Under the pieces are notes generated by a model. The model was not told the origin of the DNA and did no database searches. It saw nothing but the letters and a program-made list of their open reading frames with translations. This document shows, piece after piece, positions 7,562 through 16,363 of a stretch of 17,512 nt of DNA. This DNA comes from CAISDA01 sp050258555. Its GTDB lineage: Bacteria > Bacteroidota > Ignavibacteria > UBA10030 > UBA8401. The position numbers and the translations under genes were made by a program. How positions within the stretch are numbered: the first letter of the stretch is position 1; each line of letters begins with the position of its first letter. Location of the stretch: positions 1-17,512 of the forward strand of contig JBLMZA010000007.1 of NCBI GenBank assembly GCA_050258555.1. Reading direction: 5' to 3'.

Positions 7562-10500
7562 ATGAACCGATCATGCGCGTTTTGTTGTGCGTTGTTCTTC
7601 TGCGCGTTTCTGCCGCTTCAGGCGCAGGAGATTGTGGCGATTCCGGATGAAGGCTGGCATCTCCGGCTCGATCCCGACGCCGCATGGAAGAACGATTCGC
7701 TGGTGCTCCCGTCGGACGTCGAGCTCCGGACGCTTCCTGTGCATCCTCCGACATCCGGCTGGGCATCGCTCGATGATGCAGAGGCGATCACGGTCACGCT
7801 TCCTTCCACGGTCGAACAATACGATTGGGGCAGATTCGGATTGCGTCCCTACCATGAAGAGTACGCTTTCGAGGCCGAGGATACGACGGTGAAAAACGGC
7901 AATTACCTCGGCGTCTCGTGGTGGTGGCGCGATGTCGCGGTGCCGAATTCATTCAGGGGCAGGCATGCGATCCTTTCCGTGCGCGGCGCAAGGCTGCGCG
8001 CCGAAGTCTTCGTCAACGAACGCCTGGTCGGGTACCATTGCGTGACCGAGACGCCATTTGAATGCGATGTCACAGAGGCGATTCATCCGGGCGAAGTGAA
8101 CCGCATTGCCATCCGCATCACCAATCCCGGAGGCAGGCTGGACTGGGTCGATACCGAACTGCTGAGATGGGGAGACACCACACAGGCATTCCACAAAAGC
8201 CACGGCTTCGGCGGACTCGACCGCGGACTGGTCTTGCGCGCCGAAGATGCGGTTTCGCTTGCCGACGCCTGGGTGCTCAACACGCCCGATATGCACACGA
8301 TCGAAGCGCACGCCATCACGCGCAACCGTTCCGTGCACGCGCAGGATGTCCTGCTCCGCTTTGAACTCTATGACGCGAAAGGACATTCGCGCCGCATCAC
8401 GCAGGAGCGCCGTGTGCGCATCCCTTCCGGCGCCGTCGATACGACGATCGTGCGCCTGGAGGATCCGCATGCGAGGCTCTGGAGGCTTGAAGAGCCTGCG
8501 CTCTATCGGCTTCGCGTGACATCCGAGGCTCTGAGCCTGAAGGCGCACGACCGGCGCGATGTGACATTCGGCTTCCGCTCCTTTTCCGCCGAAGGCATCG
8601 GCACACAGGCCCGTCTGGAACTCAACAAAAAGAGGATCCGGCTCACATCGGCCATCTCGTGGGGCTTCTGGGGGCTGAACGGACTGTGGCCGACGCCCGA
8701 ACTGGCCGAGCGCGAAGTCCGCGCGGCCAAAGCGCTCGGACTCAACTGCCTGCAGTTCCATCGCAATATCGGCAAAAAGGAAGTGCTCGATGCGCAGGAC
8801 CGCCTGGGACTGTTGCGCTACATGGAGCCCGGCGGCGGGCAAACCGCATTCGGCCGGAAATATTCGCTCTATGCGCCGTCGCCCGACACGCTGGTCGACA
8901 ATTCGGGAAGAGGCGGAGAGGCTGAGACATTCGCCGAGCGCTACATGGAAGAAAAGATCATCCGCATGGTGCGCGCCCACAGAAGCCATCCCTCGCTGGT
9001 GATGTATGCGATACAAAACGAGATCCATCCCGATCTCCATAATCCCCGCGTCTTCCGCATCTTGCGCCGCATACACGAGGAAGACCCGAGCCGCATCGCA
9101 GTGGTGAAGTCGGGCTTCCCTTCCGGAAGTCCTTCGACAAACCAGGTATGGATGAAGCCGTACGAGACAGCGGTCATGATGGATTCCGGTCACGCCGTAT
9201 CCGGATGGTGGGACGACCACACGGTGGGCGGTCCCGGCGTGTGGCGCGACGAGATGTATGCATCTCCCGACAGCTTCACGCACCGCTCGGTGAACGAGAA
9301 GGAGATCGTGATGTGGGGAGAGATGCTCGGCGCAGCCACTTCCGACAATCATGCGGCGATGGTCCGCGAGATCCGGCGGCTCGGCGGAAGAAGCTACGAT
9401 CTGAAGGAGCATGAGGCAGTGCTCGCAGCCTACAACCGCTTCATCGAGCGGTGGGGATTCCGCAGCGCATTTCCCACAACCGACCGGCTCTTCACATCGA
9501 TCGGCAACAAGTCATACGACTTCTGGGGACGCGTCATCGAGACGGCCAGGCTTTCCGAACCGAACGATTATTTCGTGATCAGCGGATGGGAGTCCACCGC
9601 GATCGAAAATCATTCGGGACTTGTCGACAACCTCCGGCTGTTCAAAGGCGATCCCTCGTTGATCGCATCGCGGCTTCTTCCGATGAAGCCCGTGATCAGA
9701 ACGCGCTCGCTCGTCTTTGAAGAAGGAGATTCGCTCCTGATCGATTGCTACATGCTCAATGAGACGGAAAAGCCGCATGATGATTCGCTCACGCTTTCAC
9801 TCTCGGATCCTTCAGGCAGGATGCGCCGGATCGGCACGTACGCGCTTTCGCCGCGAAAGGAAGGGCGATTCGTCTATCCTGTGGCGATGGCGATCGACGC
9901 CGGCGCGCTTGTGAAGGCAGGCGAATATGTGATACGCGCCCAAGGCCGCACATCTTCCGCAGAGGAAAGAATTCTTGTCATTCAAACGACGCCCGATCGG
10001 ACGCTTCCGAAGACCGTGGGCGTCGTGAGCCGGATTCCTGCGTTGCTCGTAAAAAAGGAAGTGCTGCCGGGCGTTACGTTCGAACCGTGGCAGAAAGGGA
10101 AGCGCTACGATTGTCTTGTGGCGGCAAACCGCTTCACGCGGCCGCTTTCCACGCGGACCGACACCGCTGTCGAGATCGTACAGACGGAGGATGACGAGCT
10201 CTACCGGACGATCAATTACGGCGACGCCTCCTCGCTCGAATTTCTCATCGCGGGACTTCCGGAAGAGCGGGCGCGCGTGACATTGAAATTTGCCGAACTC
10301 TTTCAGGAGGCTCCGGGCATGCGCGTTTTCGATGTCGCGCTCAACGACAGCGTCGTGCTGAAGGACTTCGATGTCTTCAAAGCGGCCGGAGGAAAAAATC
10401 GTGCGCTCGATACCGCATTCACCGTGCTGCTGAAAGGAGGCGCGCTCCGCATTACATTCCCGCGCGTGCCCAAGCCGAGCGCGCGCATCTCGGCCATCAG

Positions 10501-11098
10501 AATCGATGCGGCCGATACCGTTGTCACGGTCAATTGCGGAGGAAGCGACTATCGTGATCACGAGGGACGGCTCTGGAAGTCGTATGGACCGATGCGTCAG
10601 TTCGATCCTTCGGTGCTCGATGCCGTGCGTCTGGGCACGCCGCTTCTTGTGCTCTCGGAAGGCGATGCGGCAGCCGAAGCCTTCGGAAGAGAACTTGGCG
10701 AAGCCGGCGCATTCACATTTGAAGGCATCGTCGGCGAGTCGCTTGCCTCGTGGATGGGCTCCTGGTATTTCGTGCGGGCGCATCCGCTCTATGATGGATT
10801 GCCCGTGAACTGTGCGATGGGAAGTTATTATCAGGCGCCGGTTGCGGGCGCATCGGGCCTCGTTGTGGACGGACCCGCAGTCGAGATCGCCGCCGGATAC
10901 GCACGCGATCACTCGCGCGTGATCGCAGCCGGATCGTTCACATCGATGCTGGGCAAGGGCCGCGTCGTCATGCATGCGCTTCCGGGCGCGGTCTCGAATC
11001 TCATGGGAGAAACGACGGGAATCCATCCGGTGATCTTCCGCCGGCTTCTGGCCAATGCGCTGGGGTATGCCGCCGTCGGTACCGAAGCGCGCCACTAG
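7562..11098 (+). CDS. Secreted GH2-family glycoside hydrolase with malectin-like and amidotransferase-like C-terminal modules
   Basis: The protein has 1178 residues from the ATG at 7562. The frame is open further upstream into lacI, but only this start gives a signal peptide (residues 1-22, a hydrophobic run ending PLQAQ). AGAAGG just before the ATG is close at 2 bases. Residues about 40-400 hold the GH2 jelly-roll (FVNERLVGYH, GGLDRGLVL) and Ig-like sandwich domains. The TIM barrel follows, with the expected acid/base Glu in the NE pair at 486-487 (AIQNEIHPD) and a candidate nucleophile E587 (VMWGEMLG), about 100 residues later as usual for GH2. Residues about 860-985 match a malectin-like carbohydrate-binding module (VTLKFAELFQEAPGMRVFDV, ARISAIRID). 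VNCGGSDYRDHEGRLW near 990, normally the first strand of malectin, appears after it. Residues about 1020-1175 resemble an amidotransferase/ThuA-like domain (HPLYDGLPVNCAMG, LLANALGY). No T9SS sorting domain is present. Beta-galactosidase, glucuronidase and mannosidase activities all occur in GH2; which applies is not clear. Confidence 0.9.
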   Translation: MNRSCAFCCALFFCAFLPLQAQEIVAIPDEGWHLRLDPDAAWKNDSLVLPSDVELRTLPVHPPTSGWASLDDAEAITVTLPSTVEQYDWGRFGLRPYHEEYAFEAEDTTVKNGNYLGVSWWWRDVAVPNSFRGRHAILSVRGARLRAEVFVNERLVGYHCVTETPFECDVTEAIHPGEVNRIAIRITNPGGRLDWVDTELLRWGDTTQAFHKSHGFGGLDRGLVLRAEDAVSLADAWVLNTPDMHTIEAHAITRNRSVHAQDVLLRFELYDAKGHSRRITQERRVRIPSGAVDTTIVRLEDPHARLWRLEEPALYRLRVTSEALSLKAHDRRDVTFGFRSFSAEGIGTQARLELNKKRIRLTSAISWGFWGLNGLWPTPELAEREVRAAKALGLNCLQFHRNIGKKEVLDAQDRLGLLRYMEPGGGQTAFGRKYSLYAPSPDTLVDNSGRGGEAETFAERYMEEKIIRMVRAHRSHPSLVMYAIQNEIHPDLHNPRVFRILRRIHEEDPSRIAVVKSGFPSGSPSTNQVWMKPYETAVMMDSGHAVSGWWDDHTVGGPGVWRDEMYASPDSFTHRSVNEKEIVMWGEMLGAATSDNHAAMVREIRRLGGRSYDLKEHEAVLAAYNRFIERWGFRSAFPTTDRLFTSIGNKSYDFWGRVIETARLSEPNDYFVISGWESTAIENHSGLVDNLRLFKGDPSLIASRLLPMKPVIRTRSLVFEEGDSLLIDCYMLNETEKPHDDSLTLSLSDPSGRMRRIGTYALSPRKEGRFVYPVAMAIDAGALVKAGEYVIRAQGRTSSAEERILVIQTTPDRTLPKTVGVVSRIPALLVKKEVLPGVTFEPWQKGKRYDCLVAANRFTRPLSTRTDTAVEIVQTEDDELYRTINYGDASSLEFLIAGLPEERARVTLKFAELFQEAPGMRVFDVALNDSVVLKDFDVFKAAGGKNRALDTAFTVLLKGGALRITFPRVPKPSARISAIRIDAADTVVTVNCGGSDYRDHEGRLWKSYGPMRQFDPSVLDAVRLGTPLLVLSEGDAAAEAFGRELGEAGAFTFEGIVGESLASWMGSWYFVRAHPLYDGLPVNCAMGSYYQAPVAGASGLVVDGPAVEIAAGYARDHSRVIAAGSFTSMLGKGRVVMHALPGAVSNLMGETTGIHPVIFRRLLANALGYAAVGTEARH

Positions 11099-11124
11099 GC
11101 TTCCATCAGGATTAAAAAAATATT

Positions 11125-11130
11125 GCGGAG
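11125..11130 (+). promoter_or_regulatory. Ribosome binding site of the symporter gene
   Basis: GCGGAG lies 9 bases before the ATG at 11140 and supports that start over an out-of-frame ATG at 11132. Confidence 0.45.
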
Positions 11131-11139
11131 CATGCCGTC

Positions 11140-12948
11140 ATGACTCTTCATCCGGTCGATCTTGTGATCATCTTTGTCTACTTCCTGGCCAATGTGGGAA
11201 TCGGGATCTGGGTGCAGCGCCGGGCGACGAAGCACGTCGATGCGTTCTTTCTTGCCGACAGAAGCATTCCCTGGTGGATGCTCGGCCTTTCGGGCTGTTC
11301 GAGCTACATCGACGTGGGCGGCACGATGGCGCTTGTGGGCGCGATGTATTATCTCGGCGTCAAGAGCATCTGGATGACGCACATTTTCTGGGGCTGGCTC
11401 ATCATCTGCTTCTACATGGCGTTCCAGGGAAAATACATCCGCCGCAGCGGCGTCATGACATTCGCCGAGTGGAATAAGACGCGCTTCGGCGACACGCGCG
11501 ATGCCGAATATGCGCGCATCGCGGCCGGCATCTTCCTGCTCGTGCTCATGGTCTTCAACCTCATGTTCATGGCGGTCGGCACGGGCAAATTCGCCGAAGA
11601 ATTTCTGCCCTTCAACCGCTGGCAGTCCTCGCTTCTGGTCTTCGGCGTCGTGGGCATTTATGTGACGCTCGGAGGCTTCGTGGGAGTGATCGCCACCGAT
11701 GTCTTCCAGACCGTGCTGATCGCCATCGGCGCGGTCATTTTGGGCATCTATGCCTTCAATTCGGGAAGCGACGGCGGCGCCTTCTGGGCGCTGAAGGATC
11801 CCGCCTGGCGCTCGCTCTCACCCACCTGGACGCTCTGGCAGGGTTATCTGGAATCCACGCCGCAAAGCTACCAGCATTACCATGCCTTCGGCTGGATGCT
11901 CCTGGCAGGAACGGGCTGGCTCATCTTCCGCGTGCTGGCCGGACCGAACGTATGGGACTTCCAGTTCTTTCTCACCACCAGAAACGCGCGCGAGGCTTCG
12001 TTGGCGGCCGGGGTGTGGACCGTCGGGTACATTCTGCGCTGGATCATCGCCTGCGCGTTTCTCATCCTCGGCATCAACCTGCTTGGCGCCTCAGCCGGCT
12101 TCGATGCGGAAAAGATCATGCCGCTGGTGCTGCTGAAGCTGCCCCTCGGCATGCGCGGCATCTTCATGGCCGTGCTGCTGGCCGCACTCATGTCGACACT
12201 GAGCGCGATGATCAATGTGACAAGCTCGGTGGTGACCAATGACTTTCTCGGCCGGTACTTTCTCACGCATCTGCCGCCGCGGCGCCTGGTGCGCTACGGG
12301 CAGCTGGCATCGGCGCTGGCGATCGTTCTGGCATTCATCTTCAGCCTCGCCTTCACCGACATCGTCTCGGCATGGGAGACAATGATCTTCGTTGTGGTGA
12401 CGATGATCCTGGTGCCGGCGACATTCCGCTGGCACTGGTGGCGCTTCAGCGCGCGCGCCTTCGTCTGGGGCATGGTCGGTACGGCAATCTTCATCATCGG
12501 ACAGAAGCTTCTTCTGCCCGCGCTCGATGTCATCACCACGCTTGCCCTCGACACCGCAGCATCGTTTGTCATCACGCTTGTGTGCGGATATGCCTTCGCC
12601 CCCACGAAGATGGATGTGCTCATCCGCTTTTATGCGAAGGTGCGTCCTTTCGGATTCTGGAAGCCTGTGCGTCTGGAAGCCGAAGCGCGGGGACTTGTTC
12701 CGGTGAACGATCCGATGCCGAAGATCGACATCCTCAACGGCGCGCTCTCTTCCGTCTTCCAGATATCCTTTGCGCTCATTCCCTTCAATTTCTTTCTGCG
12801 GCAGTATACGGAGATGGCGCTGTGGACCGCGCTCATGCTTTCACTCGGCGTGATCATGTATTTCACATGGTATAAGAATCTTCCACGAGCGGACGAAGAA
12901 ACCGATGGAAAAACCGAAACTTCATCTGATCTGCAATGCGCATCTTGA
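11140..12948 (+). CDS. Sodium:solute symporter (SSS family), probable sugar importer
   Basis: The protein has 602 residues, with about 14 hydrophobic segments in the inner membrane. The first runs from DLVIIFVYFLANVGIGIWV, and the characteristic SSS region LADRSIPWWMLGLSGCSSYID follows. AALMSTLSAMINVTSSVVTND (near residues 347-367) is the conserved serine/threonine-rich helix that lines the Na+ site in SSS transporters. The family couples Na+ entry to uptake of sugars, sugar acids or other small solutes. With glycosidases on both sides, a monosaccharide or small glycoside is the likely cargo (inference). A hydrophilic tail of about 25 residues follows the last membrane segment. Its last 44 bases overlap the start of the GH38 gene, which implies translational coupling. 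The 41-bp gap after the GH2 gene holds an A-rich stretch and the ribosome site, but no terminator is visible. Confidence 0.93.
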   Translation: MTLHPVDLVIIFVYFLANVGIGIWVQRRATKHVDAFFLADRSIPWWMLGLSGCSSYIDVGGTMALVGAMYYLGVKSIWMTHIFWGWLIICFYMAFQGKYIRRSGVMTFAEWNKTRFGDTRDAEYARIAAGIFLLVLMVFNLMFMAVGTGKFAEEFLPFNRWQSSLLVFGVVGIYVTLGGFVGVIATDVFQTVLIAIGAVILGIYAFNSGSDGGAFWALKDPAWRSLSPTWTLWQGYLESTPQSYQHYHAFGWMLLAGTGWLIFRVLAGPNVWDFQFFLTTRNAREASLAAGVWTVGYILRWIIACAFLILGINLLGASAGFDAEKIMPLVLLKLPLGMRGIFMAVLLAALMSTLSAMINVTSSVVTNDFLGRYFLTHLPPRRLVRYGQLASALAIVLAFIFSLAFTDIVSAWETMIFVVVTMILVPATFRWHWWRFSARAFVWGMVGTAIFIIGQKLLLPALDVITTLALDTAASFVITLVCGYAFAPTKMDVLIRFYAKVRPFGFWKPVRLEAEARGLVPVNDPMPKIDILNGALSSVFQISFALIPFNFFLRQYTEMALWTALMLSLGVIMYFTWYKNLPRADEETDGKTETSSDLQCAS

Positions 12949-15307
12949 TCCCGTCTGGCAGTGGCGGTGGGAGGAAGGATGCTCCGAAGCGCTCTCGACG
13001 TTCGCCTGCGCCGTCGACATACTGCACGAGCATCCGTCGCTCGTCTTCAACCACAACGAGGCGGTGCTCTACGAATGGGTCGAACGGTACGATCCTTCGC
13101 TCTTCAAGGAAATACAGCGGCTCGTCGCACAGAAGCGCTGGCATATCAGCGGCGGATGGTATCTCCAGCCCGATGTCAATCTGCCGGGCATCGAATCGAT
13201 CATCCGCCAGATACAGCTCGGACGCCGCTTCTTCAAAAGCCGTTTCAATGCGGAGCCCGTCGTCGCCTATAACTTCGATTCCTTCGGACACTCGGCGGGA
13301 CTTCCGCAGGTGCTCCGCAAAGCAGGCTACAGGATGTACATCCACATGCGTCCTCAGGAAGCGGACCTCGCGCTGCCCTCTGATCTCTATATGTGGAAAG
13401 GCGCCGACGGGTCCGAGATTCTCACCTATCGCATCGCGGTGGGACTCTATCATACCGAGCGCGACAACATTCTCTCGCGGCTCGAGGAGGGAACGGAGCG
13501 TGCGTTGCGCCTGAAGCGCGATGTGCCCGTCTTCTGGGGCATCGGCAATCACGGCGGGGGACCGACGCGCGAGGATCTGGAAACAATCGATGCGTTCATG
13601 AAGAAGGAACGCCGCGTGCGCATTATCCATTCGACGCCCGAGGCGCTCTTTCGCTCGTTGCGATCGTTTGCCTCCCGGGCGTCCGTGGTGGAAGGGGACC
13701 TGCAGCGCGTCTTCACCGGATGCTACACCTCCTGCGCGCGCATCAAGCGCGCATCGGTTGCCTCGCTCGGCACGATCGTGCAGACCGAGGCCGCATCGGC
13801 GCTTGCCTGGTGGATGAAAAAGAGCCCCTATCCTGCCGCTGAACTCGATGCGGCATGGCGCGATCATTGCTTCAACGATTTTCACGATATCCTGCCCGGC
13901 TCCTGCACCGAGCCGGCCGAAGCCGATGCGCTGGCGCTCTATGCCCGGGCCGAAACGTCGGCGCGGGCGCTGCGTCTGAAATCCGTGGCCGCATTCAATG
14001 CGGGCGCGCATGCCCGATTCTATATTCCGGTGACGGTGTTGAACACCAATCCCTCCTGCACGCATGTGCCGCTGGAAGCCGAGTGCATGCTCGACCTGCG
14101 GCCGAAGTGGAGCGGCATGTGGCATCTTCGTCTCTATGATATGGAAGGCCGCGAGCTCCCCTCGCAGGAGGAGCAGCCCGAATCGCTTCTGCCCTTTAAC
14201 GGATGGCGCCGAAAGCTCGCCTTCATGGCGCACGTGCCCGCGCTCGGACTTGCACGCTATGAAATCCGCATACATGAAGGCGCGCCCGAGGCGTCTCTGC
14301 CCTGGAATGCCGCGCTTGATCACGAGTTTGATGAGAGGACGCAACTCGTCGGATCGATCAGAACGAAGGACGGCACCGAATGCCTCAAGGGAGGGCTCAT
14401 GCCGGGACTCGTCGTCGAGGATTCGGGCGATGCCTGGGGCGCCGAGTGCTGGAGCTACCGGAACGTCGTCGGATGTTTCATGCCTCAGCATGAGGCATCC
14501 AGCCTCTTGGCCGAAGGGGCGGTGCGGAAGATCCGCGAGATGGTTTTTACGTACGGACGCAGCCGCATGATCGTGCGGACGATCTCCTATCGGGATCTGC
14601 CGCTTCTGGAATACAGGATCCGCCTGGAGTGGAATGAACGGCGCATGCGGTTGAAGCTGGCCGTTCCCTGCGCGCTCGACAACGCAGAGCTCCTGTGCGA
14701 AGTGCCGGGAGGGGCCGTCGTCCGTCCCCCGGACGGCCAGGAGCATGTGCACGGACGGTGGTGCATGATCTCCGACGGCCGTCATGCGCTCGGCATCGCC
14801 GGAAGCGGACAGCATGGACTCGACTGGCGTGACGGCGAACTCAGGCTTTCCGTCCTGAGAAGCGCGGCGTATTGTCACGAGAAGGGATTCATGATCGACG
14901 GGAATGTAGAGCGGAACTATATGGATCAGGGCATCCATGAATTCCGCCTTGTCGTCACCGCAGGCGAAGCAGAGGAGGTGATGGCGCGCATTCCGGGGCT
15001 TGCCCTCTGGCTTGCGGCGCCTCCGGCCGTCTATGCGCATCTGCCCATCGGAGAAACACATCGGCAGAGCCGTGAGGAGTTCTGCCGCATCGCGCCCTCG
15101 ACGATCCGACTGCTTGCCTTGAAGCAGAGCGAAGACGCCCGGGCGCTCATCCTCCGTCTTGAGGAAGCATCGGGAAAGACGACGCTCGCCGATATCACGC
15201 TCGGCGGCGTGAAAAAGAGACTCCGCTTCGATCCCTTCGAGATCCGCACGCTCCGGTTCGAGCGTGCGGGAACGGCAGCGGAATGCCGGATGATCACCGA
15301 GTGCTGA
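12905..15307 (+). CDS. GH38 alpha-mannosidase-family glycoside hydrolase, cytoplasmic
   Basis: The protein has 800 residues, slightly short for bacterial GH38 but with all main parts visible. NAHLDPVWQW at 11-20 supplies the first zinc ligands (H13, D15). YNFDSFGHS at 122-130 carries D125, matching the catalytic nucleophile that also binds zinc in GH38. NDFHDILPGS at 324-333 supplies H327, matching the last zinc ligand. GGWYLQPD (83-90) and GNHGGGPT (214-221) are further family motifs. The C-terminal half is the usual beta-rich region with NYMDQGIHEF near residue 672. There is no signal peptide, so it acts in the cytoplasm on imported substrate. The start is fixed by the N-terminal zinc motif only ten residues in, which makes the 44-bp overlap with the symporter gene real. 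Only one base separates its stop from the next ATG. Retaining alpha-mannoside hydrolysis is the family reaction; the exact linkage is unknown. Confidence 0.93.
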   Translation: MEKPKLHLICNAHLDPVWQWRWEEGCSEALSTFACAVDILHEHPSLVFNHNEAVLYEWVERYDPSLFKEIQRLVAQKRWHISGGWYLQPDVNLPGIESIIRQIQLGRRFFKSRFNAEPVVAYNFDSFGHSAGLPQVLRKAGYRMYIHMRPQEADLALPSDLYMWKGADGSEILTYRIAVGLYHTERDNILSRLEEGTERALRLKRDVPVFWGIGNHGGGPTREDLETIDAFMKKERRVRIIHSTPEALFRSLRSFASRASVVEGDLQRVFTGCYTSCARIKRASVASLGTIVQTEAASALAWWMKKSPYPAAELDAAWRDHCFNDFHDILPGSCTEPAEADALALYARAETSARALRLKSVAAFNAGAHARFYIPVTVLNTNPSCTHVPLEAECMLDLRPKWSGMWHLRLYDMEGRELPSQEEQPESLLPFNGWRRKLAFMAHVPALGLARYEIRIHEGAPEASLPWNAALDHEFDERTQLVGSIRTKDGTECLKGGLMPGLVVEDSGDAWGAECWSYRNVVGCFMPQHEASSLLAEGAVRKIREMVFTYGRSRMIVRTISYRDLPLLEYRIRLEWNERRMRLKLAVPCALDNAELLCEVPGGAVVRPPDGQEHVHGRWCMISDGRHALGIAGSGQHGLDWRDGELRLSVLRSAAYCHEKGFMIDGNVERNYMDQGIHEFRLVVTAGEAEEVMARIPGLALWLAAPPAVYAHLPIGETHRQSREEFCRIAPSTIRLLALKQSEDARALILRLEEASGKTTLADITLGGVKKRLRFDPFEIRTLRFERAGTAAECRMITEC

Positions 15308-15308
15308 G

Positions 15309-16337
15309 ATGACAAGGAATACCATCACAAGCCGCGAGCGCATCCGCTCGATCATCGCACGGCGTCCGACCGATCGCTGCGGATTCTGGCTCGGCAATCC
15401 GCATGAGGAGACGCTGCGGCTCTACCACCGGTATTTCGGCACGCGGACGCTTGAAGCGCTCCATGAAAAGTTGGGCAGCGACTTCCGGTGGCTCACGCCG
15501 CAGTATCTTCCGTCGACATACCGTGAGCCGCACGGAAAAGGCCTCTTCGATCTCTGGAAGTACAAAGCCTCGCTGGGAGACGCGGGACCGCTTGCGGACT
15601 GCGAGTCGATTGATGAGGTGCGACGCTTCGACTGGCCGAGTTTGGAGTATCTTCATCTTGGGGAAGGCATCGCGCAGCTACAGAATGCGGGTCCGTATTA
15701 CCGGGCCAGCGGATTCTGGATGCCGTTCTTCCATGATGTGATGGATCTCTTCGGCATGGAATCCTTCCTCGTGAAGCTCTATACGCATCCCGAGGTCGTG
15801 CGCGCGGCATTCGATCATGTGTGCGGATTCTATGAGGCGGCAAACGAGCTCCTGTTCCGCGAAGCCGGAGGCGAGGCCGATGCGCTTTTTTTCGGAAACG
15901 ATTTCGGCACGCAGCGCGATCTGCTTCTTTCGCCCGAACAGTTTGAATCGTTCGTGCTTCCCTGGATCACACGCTTTGCCCGTCAGGCGCACGGGCACGG
16001 GCTGCAGGTCATATTGCATTCCTGCGGCGCGATCGCACGCATCATTCCGCAGCTGATCGATGCCGGCATCGATTGCCTCCATCCGCTGCAGTCGCGCGCC
16101 GAAGGAATGGATGCCGAGTCGCTTGCCGCAGTGTGCACAGGCAGGATCGCACTTTTGGGCGGGATCGACACGCAGCGTCTGCTTGTGGAAGGAAGCACAC
16201 AGAAGATCAAAGAGGAAGTCAGAAGAATCAAAACAATGCTCGGGCCGCATCTGATCGTCAGCCCGAGCCATGAGGCGCTCCTGCCGAATGTGCCGCCGGA
16301 GCATGCCGCGGCGATGGCCGAAGCCGCGCTTGAATAA
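15309..16337 (+). CDS. Uroporphyrinogen decarboxylase-fold protein (MtaA/CmuA-like), role in sugar cluster unknown
   Basis: The protein has 342 residues and is cytoplasmic, with no signal peptide. The sequence follows the UroD superfamily: the N-terminal RERIRSIIARRPTDR, FGNDFGTQRDLLLSPEQF at 195-212, HSCGAIARIIPQLIDAGID at 237-255, GGID at 284-287 and SPSHEALLPNVPPEH at 318-332. In corrinoid methyltransferases of this fold (MtaA, MtbA) a His-x-Cys pair and a later Cys bind zinc. Here H237-S-C239 is kept, while the later Cys position reads P-S-H (H321), so a His could be the third ligand (inference from motif alignment by eye). True heme-pathway HemE is unlikely given the divergence and context. 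The gene begins one base after the GH38 stop, so it is tightly coupled to a glycan gene. A methyl transfer or demethylation step on a substituted sugar is possible, but no corrinoid protein is encoded nearby. Confidence 0.88.
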   Translation: MTRNTITSRERIRSIIARRPTDRCGFWLGNPHEETLRLYHRYFGTRTLEALHEKLGSDFRWLTPQYLPSTYREPHGKGLFDLWKYKASLGDAGPLADCESIDEVRRFDWPSLEYLHLGEGIAQLQNAGPYYRASGFWMPFFHDVMDLFGMESFLVKLYTHPEVVRAAFDHVCGFYEAANELLFREAGGEADALFFGNDFGTQRDLLLSPEQFESFVLPWITRFARQAHGHGLQVILHSCGAIARIIPQLIDAGIDCLHPLQSRAEGMDAESLAAVCTGRIALLGGIDTQRLLVEGSTQKIKEEVRRIKTMLGPHLIVSPSHEALLPNVPPEHAAAMAEAALE

Positions 16338-16349
16338 GAATCGCCATGC

Positions 16350-16363
16350 GGCGCTGAAGCGCC
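16350..16363. terminator. Possible bidirectional terminator hairpin between convergent genes
   Basis: GGCGC-TGAA-GCGCC can form a 5-bp all-GC stem with a four-base loop. It lies in the 25-bp gap between the UroD-like gene and the convergent oxidoreductase gene and touches the latter's stop codon. No T-run follows on either strand, so it is not a classical intrinsic terminator. Confidence 0.3.

Noticed and set aside
14480..14498. Perfect inverted repeat with 8-bp arms (ATGCCTCA / TGAGGCAT) and a 3-bp spacer inside the GH38 gene
   Set aside because: A few repeats of this size are expected by chance in a window this long. It lies in ordinary coding sequence with nothing nearby to regulate.
12863..15397. 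Minus-strand open frame of 844 codons opposite the GH38 gene, with similar ones opposite the other large genes (for example 3166-4980, 4987-6432, 7949-9412, 9812-11095)
   Set aside because: They are codon-aligned reverse complements of clear plus-strand genes, rich in Arg/His/Asp with no recognisable domain. They are explained by the rarity of TTA, CTA and TCA codons in the sense genes.
15309..16337. Heme-biosynthesis HemE (uroporphyrinogen decarboxylase proper)
   Set aside because: The H-x-C zinc-type motif, the strong divergence and the sugar-operon context fit the MtaA/CmuA-like branch better than HemE.
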